Shown: positions 1 through 6,322 of the stretch, piece after piece
How positions within the stretch are numbered: position 1 is the first letter of the stretch
How the letters are laid out: each line of letters starts with the position of its first letter
Assembly: GCA_029287755.1 (NCBI GenBank)
Contig: JARFQM010000231.1
Coordinates: forward strand, 1-15,406
Reading direction: 5' to 3'
Length of the DNA: 15,406 nucleotides
Source: Desulfofustis sp.
GTDB lineage: Bacteria > Desulfobacterota > Desulfobulbia > Desulfobulbales > Desulfocapsaceae
Made by a program: the position numbers and the translations under genes
Notes under the pieces: generated by a model
What the model was told of the DNA's origin: nothing
Seen by the model: the letters and a program-made list of their open reading frames with translations, nothing else
Database searches by the model: none

Positions 1-74
1 CCCCCCCCCCCCCCCCCCCGCACCCGCGCCCGCGAGCCTGGGCTCGTGGGCTCGGAGATGTGTCCCCCCGCCAG
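1..74. other. Non-genomic contig end: poly-C plus degraded Illumina Nextera adapter
   Basis: Bases 41-74 align without gaps to the Nextera Read 2 transposase adapter, ending in the 19-bp Tn5 mosaic end at 56-74. The stretch CTCGTGGGCTCGGAGATGTG (43-62) is exact. In the last 11 bases of the mosaic end all seven mismatches are changes to C. Bases 19-30 align to the 3' end of the P7 oligonucleotide, again with every mismatch a change to C. The 10 bases between them (31-40) fit an i7 index, and 1-18 are nearly pure C. On the minus strand this is insert, adapter, index, P7, then poly-G, which is what read-through looks like in two-colour Illumina chemistry when signal fades to G. One mismatch (42, T to G) does not fit. 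The segment should be trimmed. Confidence 0.93.
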
Positions 75-665
75 GTCCTGAGCGCAGCCGATCCCCTGCT
101 CTACCCGGCCCATCAGGTCCCGGTCGGCAAGGATCAGAAACAGCACCTGGAGGTGGCCCGCGATATCGCCCAGAAATTCAACCACGAATTCGGCGAGACG
201 TTCGTTGTTCCAGAACCTGCCATCAACGAACAGACGGCCACGGTGCCTGGCACCGACGGGCAGAAAATGTCGAAGTCCTACGGCAACACCATACCGATCT
301 TCATGGAAGGCAAAGGGCTGAAAAAGCAGATTATGGCCATTCAGACCGATGCTACGCCAGTGGAGGAACCCAAGAATCCGGAGACCTGTAATCTTTTCAA
401 GATCTTTGCGCTTTTTGCTTCGCCAGAACGGTTGGCGGAAGTGCGCAGCCTCTATATAAACGGGGGCGCGGCCTACGGTTATCTGAAACTTGAACTGCTG
501 GATTTGATCACCGACCACTTCGCCGATGCCAGAGCCAGGAAAAAGCGCTTTCTAGACGATCCTGGCGAGGTGCGCAACATCATGCGGAAAGGGGCCGAGA
601 AGGCCAGGCAAAAAGCGGCGCCAACCCTTGAACTGGTAAGGGACCGGGTCGGGTTGAATTATTGA
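75..665 (+). CDS. trpS: Tryptophanyl-tRNA synthetase, C-terminal part (5' truncated by contig end)
   Basis: Class I aminoacyl-tRNA synthetase that charges tRNA-Trp with tryptophan in the cytoplasm. About 196 codons remain of a protein usually near 330 residues. They cover the end of the Rossmann catalytic domain (VPVGKDQKQHLEVARDIA), the signature loop KMSKS at bases 264-278, and the helical anticodon-binding domain, ending naturally at TGA 663-665. The N-terminal HIGH-like motif is missing because the contig begins here. A GTG at 60 opens the same frame but lies in adapter sequence and is not a real start. Two residues near the edge are odd: family AADILLYQAH reads AADPLLYPAH. The codons CCC (93-95) and CCG (105-107) fit base-to-C read errors rather than real change. 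The next gene follows at once, suggesting co-transcription. Confidence 0.95.
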   Translation, partial: VLSAADPLLYPAHQVPVGKDQKQHLEVARDIAQKFNHEFGETFVVPEPAINEQTATVPGTDGQKMSKSYGNTIPIFMEGKGLKKQIMAIQTDATPVEEPKNPETCNLFKIFALFASPERLAEVRSLYINGGAAYGYLKLELLDLITDHFADARARKKRFLDDPGEVRNIMRKGAEKARQKAAPTLELVRDRVGLNY

Positions 666-675
666 GGTGGCAGAC

Positions 676-1242
676 ATGAGCTACGGAATCGACAGGGAAG
701 AAGCGCTGGAGCTGGTGCACACGCACCTGAGCAATCCACACATGATCAACCATAGCCTGGCTTCCGAAGCCGTCCTCGGAGCACTCGCTGCCCGGCTTGG
801 CGAGGATGTCGAAAAATGGCGGCTCACAGGGCTGCTGCATGACCTTGATTCGGAAAGCCACAACGATCTGGATGTGCACACCAGGGAAACGGCTCGAATT
901 CTGACCGCCAAGGGGGTGGATCCCGAGATCGTCGATGCCATCCGCCTGCACAATCCTCAGGCCCATCCCGGTGAGGAAAGGAGCACGGCGTTGCAGCATG
1001 GTCTGGCGGCAGGGGAAACTCTGACCGGTCTGATCGTGGCCGCAGCCCTGGTGAATCCAGCAAAAAAACTGGCGGCGGTAAAACCCAAATCGGTGAAGAA
1101 GCGGTTCAAGGAAAAGGCGTTCGCCCGGGGGGCCAATCGGGAGGTCATTGCCGAATGTGAAAAGCTCGATATGACCGTACCCGAATTCTGTGAATTGGGG
1201 CTGGCGGCAATGCAGGAGATAGCCGAGGACATCGGCTTGTAA
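676..1242 (+). CDS. HD-domain (HDIG-type) putative phosphohydrolase
   Basis: Small soluble protein of 188 residues from the HD superfamily of metal-dependent phosphohydrolases. The metal ligand pattern is visible: His26 (INHSLA), His55-Asp56 (GLLHDLD), His68 (HTRE) and His92 (RLHN), as expected for the compact HDIG-type fold. The substrate cannot be read from the sequence; nucleotides are the usual targets of the superfamily. The C-terminal third (KSVKKRFKEKAFARG) is basic and has no motif I recognise. ATG 676 is chosen because GAGGTGG (664-670) ends five bases before it. The in-frame GTG at 667 would lie inside that ribosome-binding site. The ribosome-binding site overlaps the trpS stop codon, so translational coupling with trpS is likely. 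Confidence 0.85.
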   Translation: MSYGIDREEALELVHTHLSNPHMINHSLASEAVLGALAARLGEDVEKWRLTGLLHDLDSESHNDLDVHTRETARILTAKGVDPEIVDAIRLHNPQAHPGEERSTALQHGLAAGETLTGLIVAAALVNPAKKLAAVKPKSVKKRFKEKAFARGANREVIAECEKLDMTVPEFCELGLAAMQEIAEDIGL

Positions 1243-1250
1243 AAATTGTT

Positions 1251-1289
1251 TTTTTGCTCAATCTTGTGCGCCTTGATCTTGAGCAAAAA
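1251..1289. repeat. 11-bp perfect inverted repeat in a convergent intergenic gap
   Basis: TTTTTGCTCAA (1251-1261) is the exact reverse complement of TTGAGCAAAAA (1279-1289), with a 17-base loop. It lies 9 bases after the HD gene stop, between convergent genes. A transcript from either strand would form the same AU-rich hairpin. The T-tract is on the 5' arm rather than after the hairpin, so it is not a textbook intrinsic terminator on either strand, although position suggests a transcript end. Confidence 0.5.
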
Positions 1290-1310
1290 TCCTAATTTTC
1301 TCAAACCCGC

Positions 1311-1335
1311 AAGGACGCAATTCAACTGTGTCCCC
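1311..1335 (-). repeat. Degenerate REP-like element (same family as 2424-2483 and 4721-4746)
   Basis: On the minus strand this 25-base element opens with GGGGACACA, the exact head of the two better copies. A roughly 9-base spacer and a weakened second arm (GCGTCC in place of GTGTCCC) follow. Length, spacing and intergenic position match the family, but the second arm is decayed, so this is the least certain copy. Confidence 0.5.
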
Positions 1336-1353
1336 TGTTGACGTTTTGCCTGT

Positions 1354-2385
1354 TTAAAAGTCGACCAACTCAACGTCAAAGACCAGTACCGCGTTAGGCG
1401 GGATCGGGCCTCTGCCCGAGGCGCCGTACCCCAGTTCAGGCGGAATGATGAGGATGCGCTTCTCGCCTTTTTTCATGGAGAGAAAGGCCTCATCCCACCC
1501 TTTGATAACCCTGCCGCTGCCCACCGGAAATCGGATCGGGTCGTTGCGGTCATAGGAGCTGTCGAACTTCTGCCCGTCCAACAGTTTACCGGTGTAATGA
1601 GCCGTCACCGTAGTGCCTTTGGCCGGGGTGGCGTCGCCGTTGCCTTCTTCAACCACCACATACTTGAGTCCGCTGGAGGTGGTGATCGCCTCCGGATAGA
1701 GGGCCTCGATCTGGATATTCTGGGCTTCCAAGGCCGTCAGTTCCTTCTCGCGCTGCCGCTCCTCCAAACCCGCCAGCAAGGCATCGAAGGCAGCCTGATC
1801 GGCCTGGAAGGCTTCGGCTTCTTTACCGACTCTGATGATCTCTATTGACTCGATCACGTCGCCCTGGGTGATGGCATCGACCACCGACTGCCCGGAGATC
1901 ACATAACCGAATACGGTATGTTTGCCGTCCAGCCAGGGGGTGGGGACATGGGTTATGAAAAATTGCGACCCATTGGTGCCTGGTCCGGCGTTGGCCATAG
2001 AGAGGATGCCCGGAGCGTCGTGTTTGAGCTCGGGATCGATCTCGTCGGGAAAGGTGTAGCCCGGGCCGCCGGTGCCATTGCCGAGCGGACAGCCGGCCTG
2101 GACCATGAAATCAGGAATCACCCGGTGAAAGGTGAGGCCGTCGTAAAACCGGGTACCTGATTTTGCTCCTCCGCCAAGTTCTTTGGTTCCTTCAGCCAGG
2201 CCGACGAAGTTGGCCACGGTCAGCGGCGTCTTCTCATATTCGAGCAGACAGAGGATCTCTCCCTTGCTGGTGAACAATTTTGCATAAAGGCCGTCTTTGA
2301 GTTTTGCCTCGGACATGTGTGCATCTCCATGGATATAGGTAAATAGCGAAACCAGTATCAGTAATAATCGTGCTGATCTGTTCAT
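1354..2385 (-). CDS. Exported dual-family peptidyl-prolyl isomerase: cyclophilin plus FKBP
   Basis: Protein of 343 residues with two unrelated proline isomerase folds. A signal peptide ([20 protein letters not shown]) comes first, so it probably folds proteins in the periplasm. The cyclophilin domain covers about residues 32-187, with catalytic Arg88 (FHRVIPDF), Phe93, Gln96 and Trp151 ([11 protein letters not shown]). A charged helical, possibly coiled-coil linker follows (188-230). The FKBP domain covers about 235-343, with pocket residues Tyr264, Phe274-Asp275, Trp297 and Tyr320. Both active sites look intact. ATG 2385 is chosen because AGAGGAGG lies four bases before it; the longer frame to 2433 runs into a repeat. 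An internal ATG at 2316 (MSEAKLK, with GGAG upstream) would give a cytoplasmic form and cannot be excluded. The gene stands alone between a convergent and a divergent neighbour. Confidence 0.92.
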   Translation of the reverse strand: MNRSARLLLILVSLFTYIHGDAHMSEAKLKDGLYAKLFTSKGEILCLLEYEKTPLTVANFVGLAEGTKELGGGAKSGTRFYDGLTFHRVIPDFMVQAGCPLGNGTGGPGYTFPDEIDPELKHDAPGILSMANAGPGTNGSQFFITHVPTPWLDGKHTVFGYVISGQSVVDAITQGDVIESIEIIRVGKEAEAFQADQAAFDALLAGLEERQREKELTALEAQNIQIEALYPEAITTSSGLKYVVVEEGNGDATPAKGTTVTAHYTGKLLDGQKFDSSYDRNDPIRFPVGSGRVIKGWDEAFLSMKKGEKRILIIPPELGYGASGRGPIPPNAVLVFDVELVDF

Positions 2386-2389
2386 GATG

Positions 2390-2397
2390 CCTCCTCT
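2390..2397 (-). promoter_or_regulatory. Ribosome-binding site of the dual isomerase gene
   Basis: AGAGGAGG on the minus strand ends four bases before ATG 2385. This near-perfect anti-16S match settles the upstream, signal-peptide-encoding start over the ATG at 2316. Confidence 0.75.
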
Positions 2398-2423
2398 TTG
2401 ATTCGTGTGAGGTTGGACGGGCA

Positions 2424-2483
2424 GGGGACACAATACTCAAGGTGTCCCTGTAATTCAAGGGACACCTTGAGTATTGTGTCCCC
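2424..2483. repeat. Head-to-head REP-like pair (26-bp perfect inverted repeat, BIME-like)
   Basis: The left arm 2424-2449 and right arm 2458-2483 are exact reverse complements over 26 bases, separated by the 8-base loop GTAATTCA. Each arm is itself an imperfect palindrome, GGGGACAC, ten bases, then GTGTCCC. This two-level palindromy is typical of REP/BIME elements mobilised by REP-associated tyrosine transposases (RAYTs). It lies between two divergent genes, about 38 bases from the isomerase start, so it could form a very stable hairpin in any transcript crossing it. No RAYT gene is in the window; the family assignment rests on the repeat structure and on the related copy at 4721-4746. Confidence 0.85.
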
Positions 2484-2511
2484 AAAACAGTCTCCAAAAC
2501 AGTGTTAGCGG

Positions 2512-2540
2512 TTGACGCATCTCCCGTCGACGGGTTAATT
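2512..2540 (+). promoter_or_regulatory. Weak candidate promoter with palindrome in the spacer, upstream of waaA
   Basis: TTGACG (2512-2517), a 17-base spacer, then TTAATT (2535-2540), which matches the -10 consensus at only three of six positions. The perfect 12-bp palindrome CCCGTCGACGGG (2523-2534) fills the 3' part of the spacer, a place where repressors or MerR-like activators often bind. It lies about 70 bases before the waaA start. An alternative is TTGAGT (2539-2544) with GATAGG (2563-2568). Confidence 0.3.
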
Positions 2541-2607
2541 GAGTCATCGCCGGGCAACCGGTGATAGGCAATACAACTTCTGCAACAATTGACTTAATGA
2601 AAAAACG

Positions 2608-3906
2608 GTGCTTGCACTCTATCGTTTCATAATTGGATTTCTGTTCTGGATCAGTCTTCCGGTTCTGCTGACTATCATTCTGCTCACCGGCTGGCATCGA
2701 CGCGGGCTGAGTGAGAGGCTGGTTTTTCACGAGTCCCCAGCGGCGGAGCTGGGAGCCGGCACACGCATCTGGATTCATGCGGCCTCGATTGGAGAGGTGC
2801 GGGCCGCAGGCATGCTTATCGATAGTCTCAAGGCACACCAGCCCCCCTGCAATTTCCTGGTCACCACCATGACTGTCCATGGCAGGGACTTTGCCAGACA
2901 ACACCTGGGGCCCGAGGTGGCCTGCCAGCTTGCCCCTCTGGACGTTCCTTTCAGCGTCAACCGGTCCCTGGCGCTCTTCGCGCCCGATCTCTATGTCTGC
3001 CTGGAGACAGAACTGTGGCCGCTGCTGATTGACACTTTACGAAAAAAACAGGTTCCCACCCTGCTGATGAACGGCCGATTGTCCGAGCGCTCCATCACCA
3101 CCTATCGCCGCTTCAGATTTCTTTTTTCCGCGGTTCTGCAGAGCTTCCAGTCGATAGGAGCGATCAGTGATGCAGACCGGCAGCGGTTCATCGAAGTTGG
3201 CGCGGATCCTGGTCGAGTCGTGGTAACCGGCAACATCAAAGACGATTTCAGGCTGCCCCAGGATCCCGAGAGGATTGCCGCCAACTGGTCAAAGCTGCTT
3301 GACCTGAAGCCGGAAGTAGATGTCTTTATTGCCGGCTCCACCCATAATCCGGAAGAGGAGCTGCTCCTCCCTTTGCTCAACGACCTGGTAGAACGGGGCA
3401 CCGTCGTCATACTCGCCCCGCGCCATCTCGACAGATTAGCCGTTCTCGAGTCGCAGATTAAGGGTGAGGGAATGCATTATGATCGTCTCAGTGAGCTCAA
3501 ACAGGGGCGGCAGCGGACCCAGCCGCTGGTGCTGGTCGATACCTTCGGCGACCTTGGAGAGCTCTACAGTATCGCCACGTTCGTTTTTGTCGGCGGCAGT
3601 CTGAGCGGTTCAGGGGGGCACAATGCGATGGAGCCGGCTATCTGGGAGAAAGCGGTTTTTTTCGGCCCCGATATGGCGGATTTCAGCGAAGCTGCCGCCA
3701 CGCTTGAAAATCGCGGCGGTGGATTTAAAGTTAACGACGTTGCTGAACTTGGCAACGAGATTTCTATGCTGCAGGAAGACCGGAATCGCCTCCAGCAGAT
3801 CCAACAGTTGGCCGGGGCTGCTGCCCGCGAGCAGCTGGGCGCTGCAGAGCGGCAGGCTGAGCTGATCAACAAGAGCCTGACCCACATCAACAAAGTTCAA
3901 ACCTGA
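2608..3906 (+). CDS. waaA: 3-deoxy-D-manno-octulosonic acid (Kdo) transferase
   Basis: Transfers Kdo from CMP-Kdo to lipid A precursor at the cytoplasmic face of the inner membrane, an essential step in LPS core assembly, so the organism makes LPS. The 432-residue length is normal for the GT30 family. An N-terminal membrane anchor (about residues 5-27) precedes the first glycosyltransferase lobe. Key segments are HAASIGEVRAA (catalytic Glu63), CLETELWP (133-138), NGRLSERS, VVTGNIKDD, AGSTHNPEE, LAPRHLDR and FVFVGGSLSGSGGHNAMEPA (326-345), where CMP-Kdo binds. How many Kdo units it adds cannot be told from sequence. GTG 2608 is the only usable start: an in-frame TGA lies 18 bases upstream. No clear Shine-Dalgarno precedes it, so translation may be weak. 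The exonuclease gene follows 13 bases after the stop. Confidence 0.96.
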   Translation: MLALYRFIIGFLFWISLPVLLTIILLTGWHRRGLSERLVFHESPAAELGAGTRIWIHAASIGEVRAAGMLIDSLKAHQPPCNFLVTTMTVHGRDFARQHLGPEVACQLAPLDVPFSVNRSLALFAPDLYVCLETELWPLLIDTLRKKQVPTLLMNGRLSERSITTYRRFRFLFSAVLQSFQSIGAISDADRQRFIEVGADPGRVVVTGNIKDDFRLPQDPERIAANWSKLLDLKPEVDVFIAGSTHNPEEELLLPLLNDLVERGTVVILAPRHLDRLAVLESQIKGEGMHYDRLSELKQGRQRTQPLVLVDTFGDLGELYSIATFVFVGGSLSGSGGHNAMEPAIWEKAVFFGPDMADFSEAAATLENRGGGFKVNDVAELGNEISMLQEDRNRLQQIQQLAGAAAREQLGAAERQAELINKSLTHINKVQT

Positions 3907-3919
3907 AAAGAACATCATC

Positions 3920-4693
3920 ATGAGAATTCTGTCCTGGAACGTCAACGGCCTGCGGGCTGTCTACAAGAAAGGGTTTGTCGAGGCTGTCGCCCGCATGGAT
4001 CCCGACATTCTCTGCCTGCAGGAGACCAAGCTGCAAGAGGACCAGCGCAGCCAGGAAATGATCAATTTTGACACCTACCAGTCCTTCTGGGACTATGCCT
4101 CCACCCGCAAAGGCTACAGCGGTGTGGCGGTCTATGCGAGGAAACGGCCGCTGGCGAACCGCTGTGGTTTCGGAGTTGAGCGATTCGATGCCGAAGGGCG
4201 GGTGATCGAGCTTGACTATGGACGCTTCGTCTTGTTCAACATCTATTTCCCCAACGGCCAAAAAGACGATGAGCGGCTGCAGTACAAGCTCGATTTTTAC
4301 CGCGACTTTTTCAGCTATGCCGACGCGCTTAAGGACCAGGGACGAAGCCTTATCATCACTGGCGATTTCAACACCGCCCACAACGAAATCGATCTCAAGA
4401 ATCCCCAGTCAAACAAGGACCGTTCCGGATTCTTGAGAATCGAGCGGGACGTGCTCGATGATATTATCAGCAGGGGCTATGTCGATAGCTTCCGCTATCT
4501 CTATCCCGATACCGTCAAGTATTCATGGTGGAGCTACCGTTTCAACGCTCGTAAAAACAACGCCGGATGGCGGATTGATTATTTCTTCGTGAGCGAGGAC
4601 CTGATGGCGGAAAAAGTGGTGCAGGACGCGTTCATCCTCAACGAGATAGCAGGCTCTGATCACTGCCCGGTAGGCATCGAACTCGATTTCTAG
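3920..4693 (+). CDS. xth: Exodeoxyribonuclease III / AP endonuclease (ExoA/XthA family)
   Basis: Cytoplasmic DNA repair enzyme that nicks at abasic sites and trims 3' ends in base excision repair. Its 257 residues match the usual size of the EEP-fold family. The Mg-binding and catalytic residues are all visible: Asn7 (SWNVNGLRA), Glu35 (CLQETK), Asp149 and Asn151 (GDFNTAH), Asp220 (WRIDYFF), and Asp247-His248 (SDHCP). The MRILSWNVNGLRA opening resembles ExoA-type enzymes. ATG 3920 begins this conserved strand; its Shine-Dalgarno is weak (AAAAG near 3907). With only 13 bases after waaA it is probably read from the waaA transcript, although the two have no functional link. A REP-like element follows 27 bases after the stop. 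Confidence 0.96.
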   Translation: MRILSWNVNGLRAVYKKGFVEAVARMDPDILCLQETKLQEDQRSQEMINFDTYQSFWDYASTRKGYSGVAVYARKRPLANRCGFGVERFDAEGRVIELDYGRFVLFNIYFPNGQKDDERLQYKLDFYRDFFSYADALKDQGRSLIITGDFNTAHNEIDLKNPQSNKDRSGFLRIERDVLDDIISRGYVDSFRYLYPDTVKYSWWSYRFNARKNNAGWRIDYFFVSEDLMAEKVVQDAFILNEIAGSDHCPVGIELDF

Positions 4694-4720
4694 AACAAAT
4701 GAAACAGAAGCAAAACAAAC

Positions 4721-4746
4721 GGGGACACAATACCCATGGTGTCCCC
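4721..4746. repeat. Single REP-like element between convergent genes
   Basis: A 26-base copy of the GGGGACAC-ten bases-GTGTCCCC element. It differs from the left arm at 2424-2449 by three bases (TACCCAT versus TACTCAA in the spacer, and the final base). It can form an 8-bp stem with a 10-base loop. Placed between the stops of the exonuclease gene and nhaA, it could protect 3' ends or slow convergent transcription. No T-tract follows, so it is not a simple terminator. Confidence 0.8.
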
Positions 4747-4761
4747 ATCGCTATGAATATA

Positions 4762-6147
4762 TCAATCCGCAGTCCTGTGCCTGGTCGCCCAGCGCAACAC
4801 TGTGTAGCCGAAAATTCCAGCGAGAAAGGAACCGCCGATGATGCCTATCTTGGCGTATTCCTGGTAGACCGGCTCGGTAAACGACAGCGCCCCGATGAAC
4901 AGCGACATGGTAAAGCCGATGCCGCCCAGAAACCCAACCCCTAAAATCATTGACCAGGTTGCCCCGGTGATCAGGTTGACACGTAAAATTTTGGTGGTCA
5001 ACCAGGTAAACAAGATGATGCCCACCGGCTTGCCCAAGGCCAGTCCGAAAATAACGCCAAGCGTTACCGGATGCAGCGCCGCCGCACCGAGATCGAGTGC
5101 ACCCAGTACCACGCCGGCGTTGGCCAGGGCAAAGAGCGGCAGGATGAGGTAGGCAACCCAGGGCTCCATCGCATGCTCCATACGCTGCAGAGGGGTTTCC
5201 ACAAGGGAGCAGGCAACGTTGATGGAATGCACCGCGTCCAGATGGGTACTGTGGACCATGATGGTAGAGCCGCACTCGTCGCCGTCGCATTTGATATGCT
5301 CCAACCGTTCGCGCACCAGCTTCATGAATACGTCGGTGTTGTAGCGGCTTCTGGCGGGGATGAACATGGAGACGATTACCCCGGTAATGGTGGCATGCAG
5401 TCCTGAATGGGCGACCATGTACCAGAGTATGAGCCCCATTATCAGATAGCCGAGCGGGTTTCTGACCCAGAAGCGGTTCATTACAAACAGCACCGCGCAG
5501 GCGCCGATCCCCCCGAACAGATAGCTCAGGTGAATCTCGGGGGTATAGAACAGAGCAATAACCAGAATGGCGCCGAGATCGTCGGCGATTGCAAAAGCCG
5601 TCAGAAATATCCTGATGCCAAAGGGGATCCGCCGGCCCAGGGTGGAGAGGATTGCGAGGGAGAAAGCGATGTCGGTGGCAATCGGAATCCCCCAGCCCGA
5701 CATGGAATTGGTGCCGCCATTGAACCACCAGTAGATCAGGGCCGGAAAGATCATTCCCCCGATGGCGGCGGCGACCGGCAGGGCTGCCCGGCGGGGATCG
5801 GAGAGCGCTCCCACCAGCATTTCTCTTTTGATTTCCAGTCCTACGGTGAAAAAGAAAAGGGTCATCAGCCCGTCGTTGACCCAGTGGGCCAGCGAATGGG
5901 AGAGAGAGGCGCTGCCAATGGTCAGGGTGAACTCTTTATGCCAGAAATGAGCGTAGCCCTCGGGGCTGATATTGGACCACAGCAGGGCCGCGATTGAGGC
6001 GAAGAGAAGAAGGAACCCACCGTTGGCGATGGTGTTGAAAAAATTCTGGAAGGCGGTCGTGGAAATAACCTTGGAGACCAGGGATTCCGGACTTATCTGA
6101 TCTTCCGGCACGTTGCCTTTATACATCGGTACACCAGCTCTCTCCAT
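4762..6147 (-). CDS. nhaA: Na+/H+ antiporter NhaA, long form
   Basis: Inner-membrane antiporter that expels Na+ in exchange for H+, protecting against salt and alkaline stress. Diagnostic residues are present: the Asp189-Asp190 pair (FAIADDLGAILVI, matching E. coli Asp163-Asp164), Asp159 (ATDIAFSL, matching Asp133) and the Lys of LGKPVGIILF (matching Lys300). At 461 residues it is about 70 longer than the E. coli protein. The extra length is an N-terminal extension of about 35-40 residues and a hydrophilic insert at about 265-325 containing KCDGDEC (Cys287, Cys292), placed between membrane helices before HPWVAYLILP-like PWVAYLILP. ATG 6147 has GGGAGA nine bases upstream; a second ATG seven codons in is possible. 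A repeat lies 35 bases before the start. Confidence 0.95.
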   Translation of the reverse strand: MERAGVPMYKGNVPEDQISPESLVSKVISTTAFQNFFNTIANGGFLLLFASIAALLWSNISPEGYAHFWHKEFTLTIGSASLSHSLAHWVNDGLMTLFFFTVGLEIKREMLVGALSDPRRAALPVAAAIGGMIFPALIYWWFNGGTNSMSGWGIPIATDIAFSLAILSTLGRRIPFGIRIFLTAFAIADDLGAILVIALFYTPEIHLSYLFGGIGACAVLFVMNRFWVRNPLGYLIMGLILWYMVAHSGLHATITGVIVSMFIPARSRYNTDVFMKLVRERLEHIKCDGDECGSTIMVHSTHLDAVHSINVACSLVETPLQRMEHAMEPWVAYLILPLFALANAGVVLGALDLGAAALHPVTLGVIFGLALGKPVGIILFTWLTTKILRVNLITGATWSMILGVGFLGGIGFTMSLFIGALSFTEPVYQEYAKIGIIGGSFLAGIFGYTVLRWATRHRTAD

Positions 6148-6181
6148 ATGCTTATGTCTCCCGATTATCTCAACATACTAT

Positions 6182-6300
6182 CATGAGCCCACCCCATTCT
6201 GCCCGGTGCGGGCAGCACCGTGACAACTGCCGACAGCACAGTCGGGCTGCTCATTCGTCTCCTGGCTCGTGCTTTTTCTGCCGAGCCCCCTGAACTTATG
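6182..6300. repeat. About 120-bp dispersed repeat, copy 1 (MITE-like)
   Basis: This segment matches 9441-9561 in the same orientation and at almost the same length (119 versus 121 bases). The right half (6241-6300) agrees at about 41 of 60 positions with one gap, including GGCTGCTC and TGAACTTAT. The left tip CATGAGCCCA matches CATAAGTCCA at 8 of 10, and the middle is diverged. The ends are imperfect inverted repeats of each other (CATGAGCCCA against CATAAGTTCA). It fills most of the gap between the M1-ChaN-PDZ stop and the nhaA start. A structured regulatory element is an alternative reading. Confidence 0.6.
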
Positions 6301-6322
6301 TGGCTATGCTATTTTCGCACTA

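Noticed and set aside
1..20. Poly-C tract as a phase-variable or structural homopolymer
   Set aside because: It continues directly into recognisable P7 and Nextera adapter sequence, so it is a sequencing artefact.
60..74. GTG at 60 as the start of a complete 201-residue TrpS
   Set aside because: It lies in adapter sequence; the gene is truncated and its true 5' end is off the contig.
4751..5728. 325-codon second minus-strand frame over nhaA
   Set aside because: Alternate-frame shadow of nhaA on the same strand; its composition (many Arg, His, Gly) is non-protein-like.
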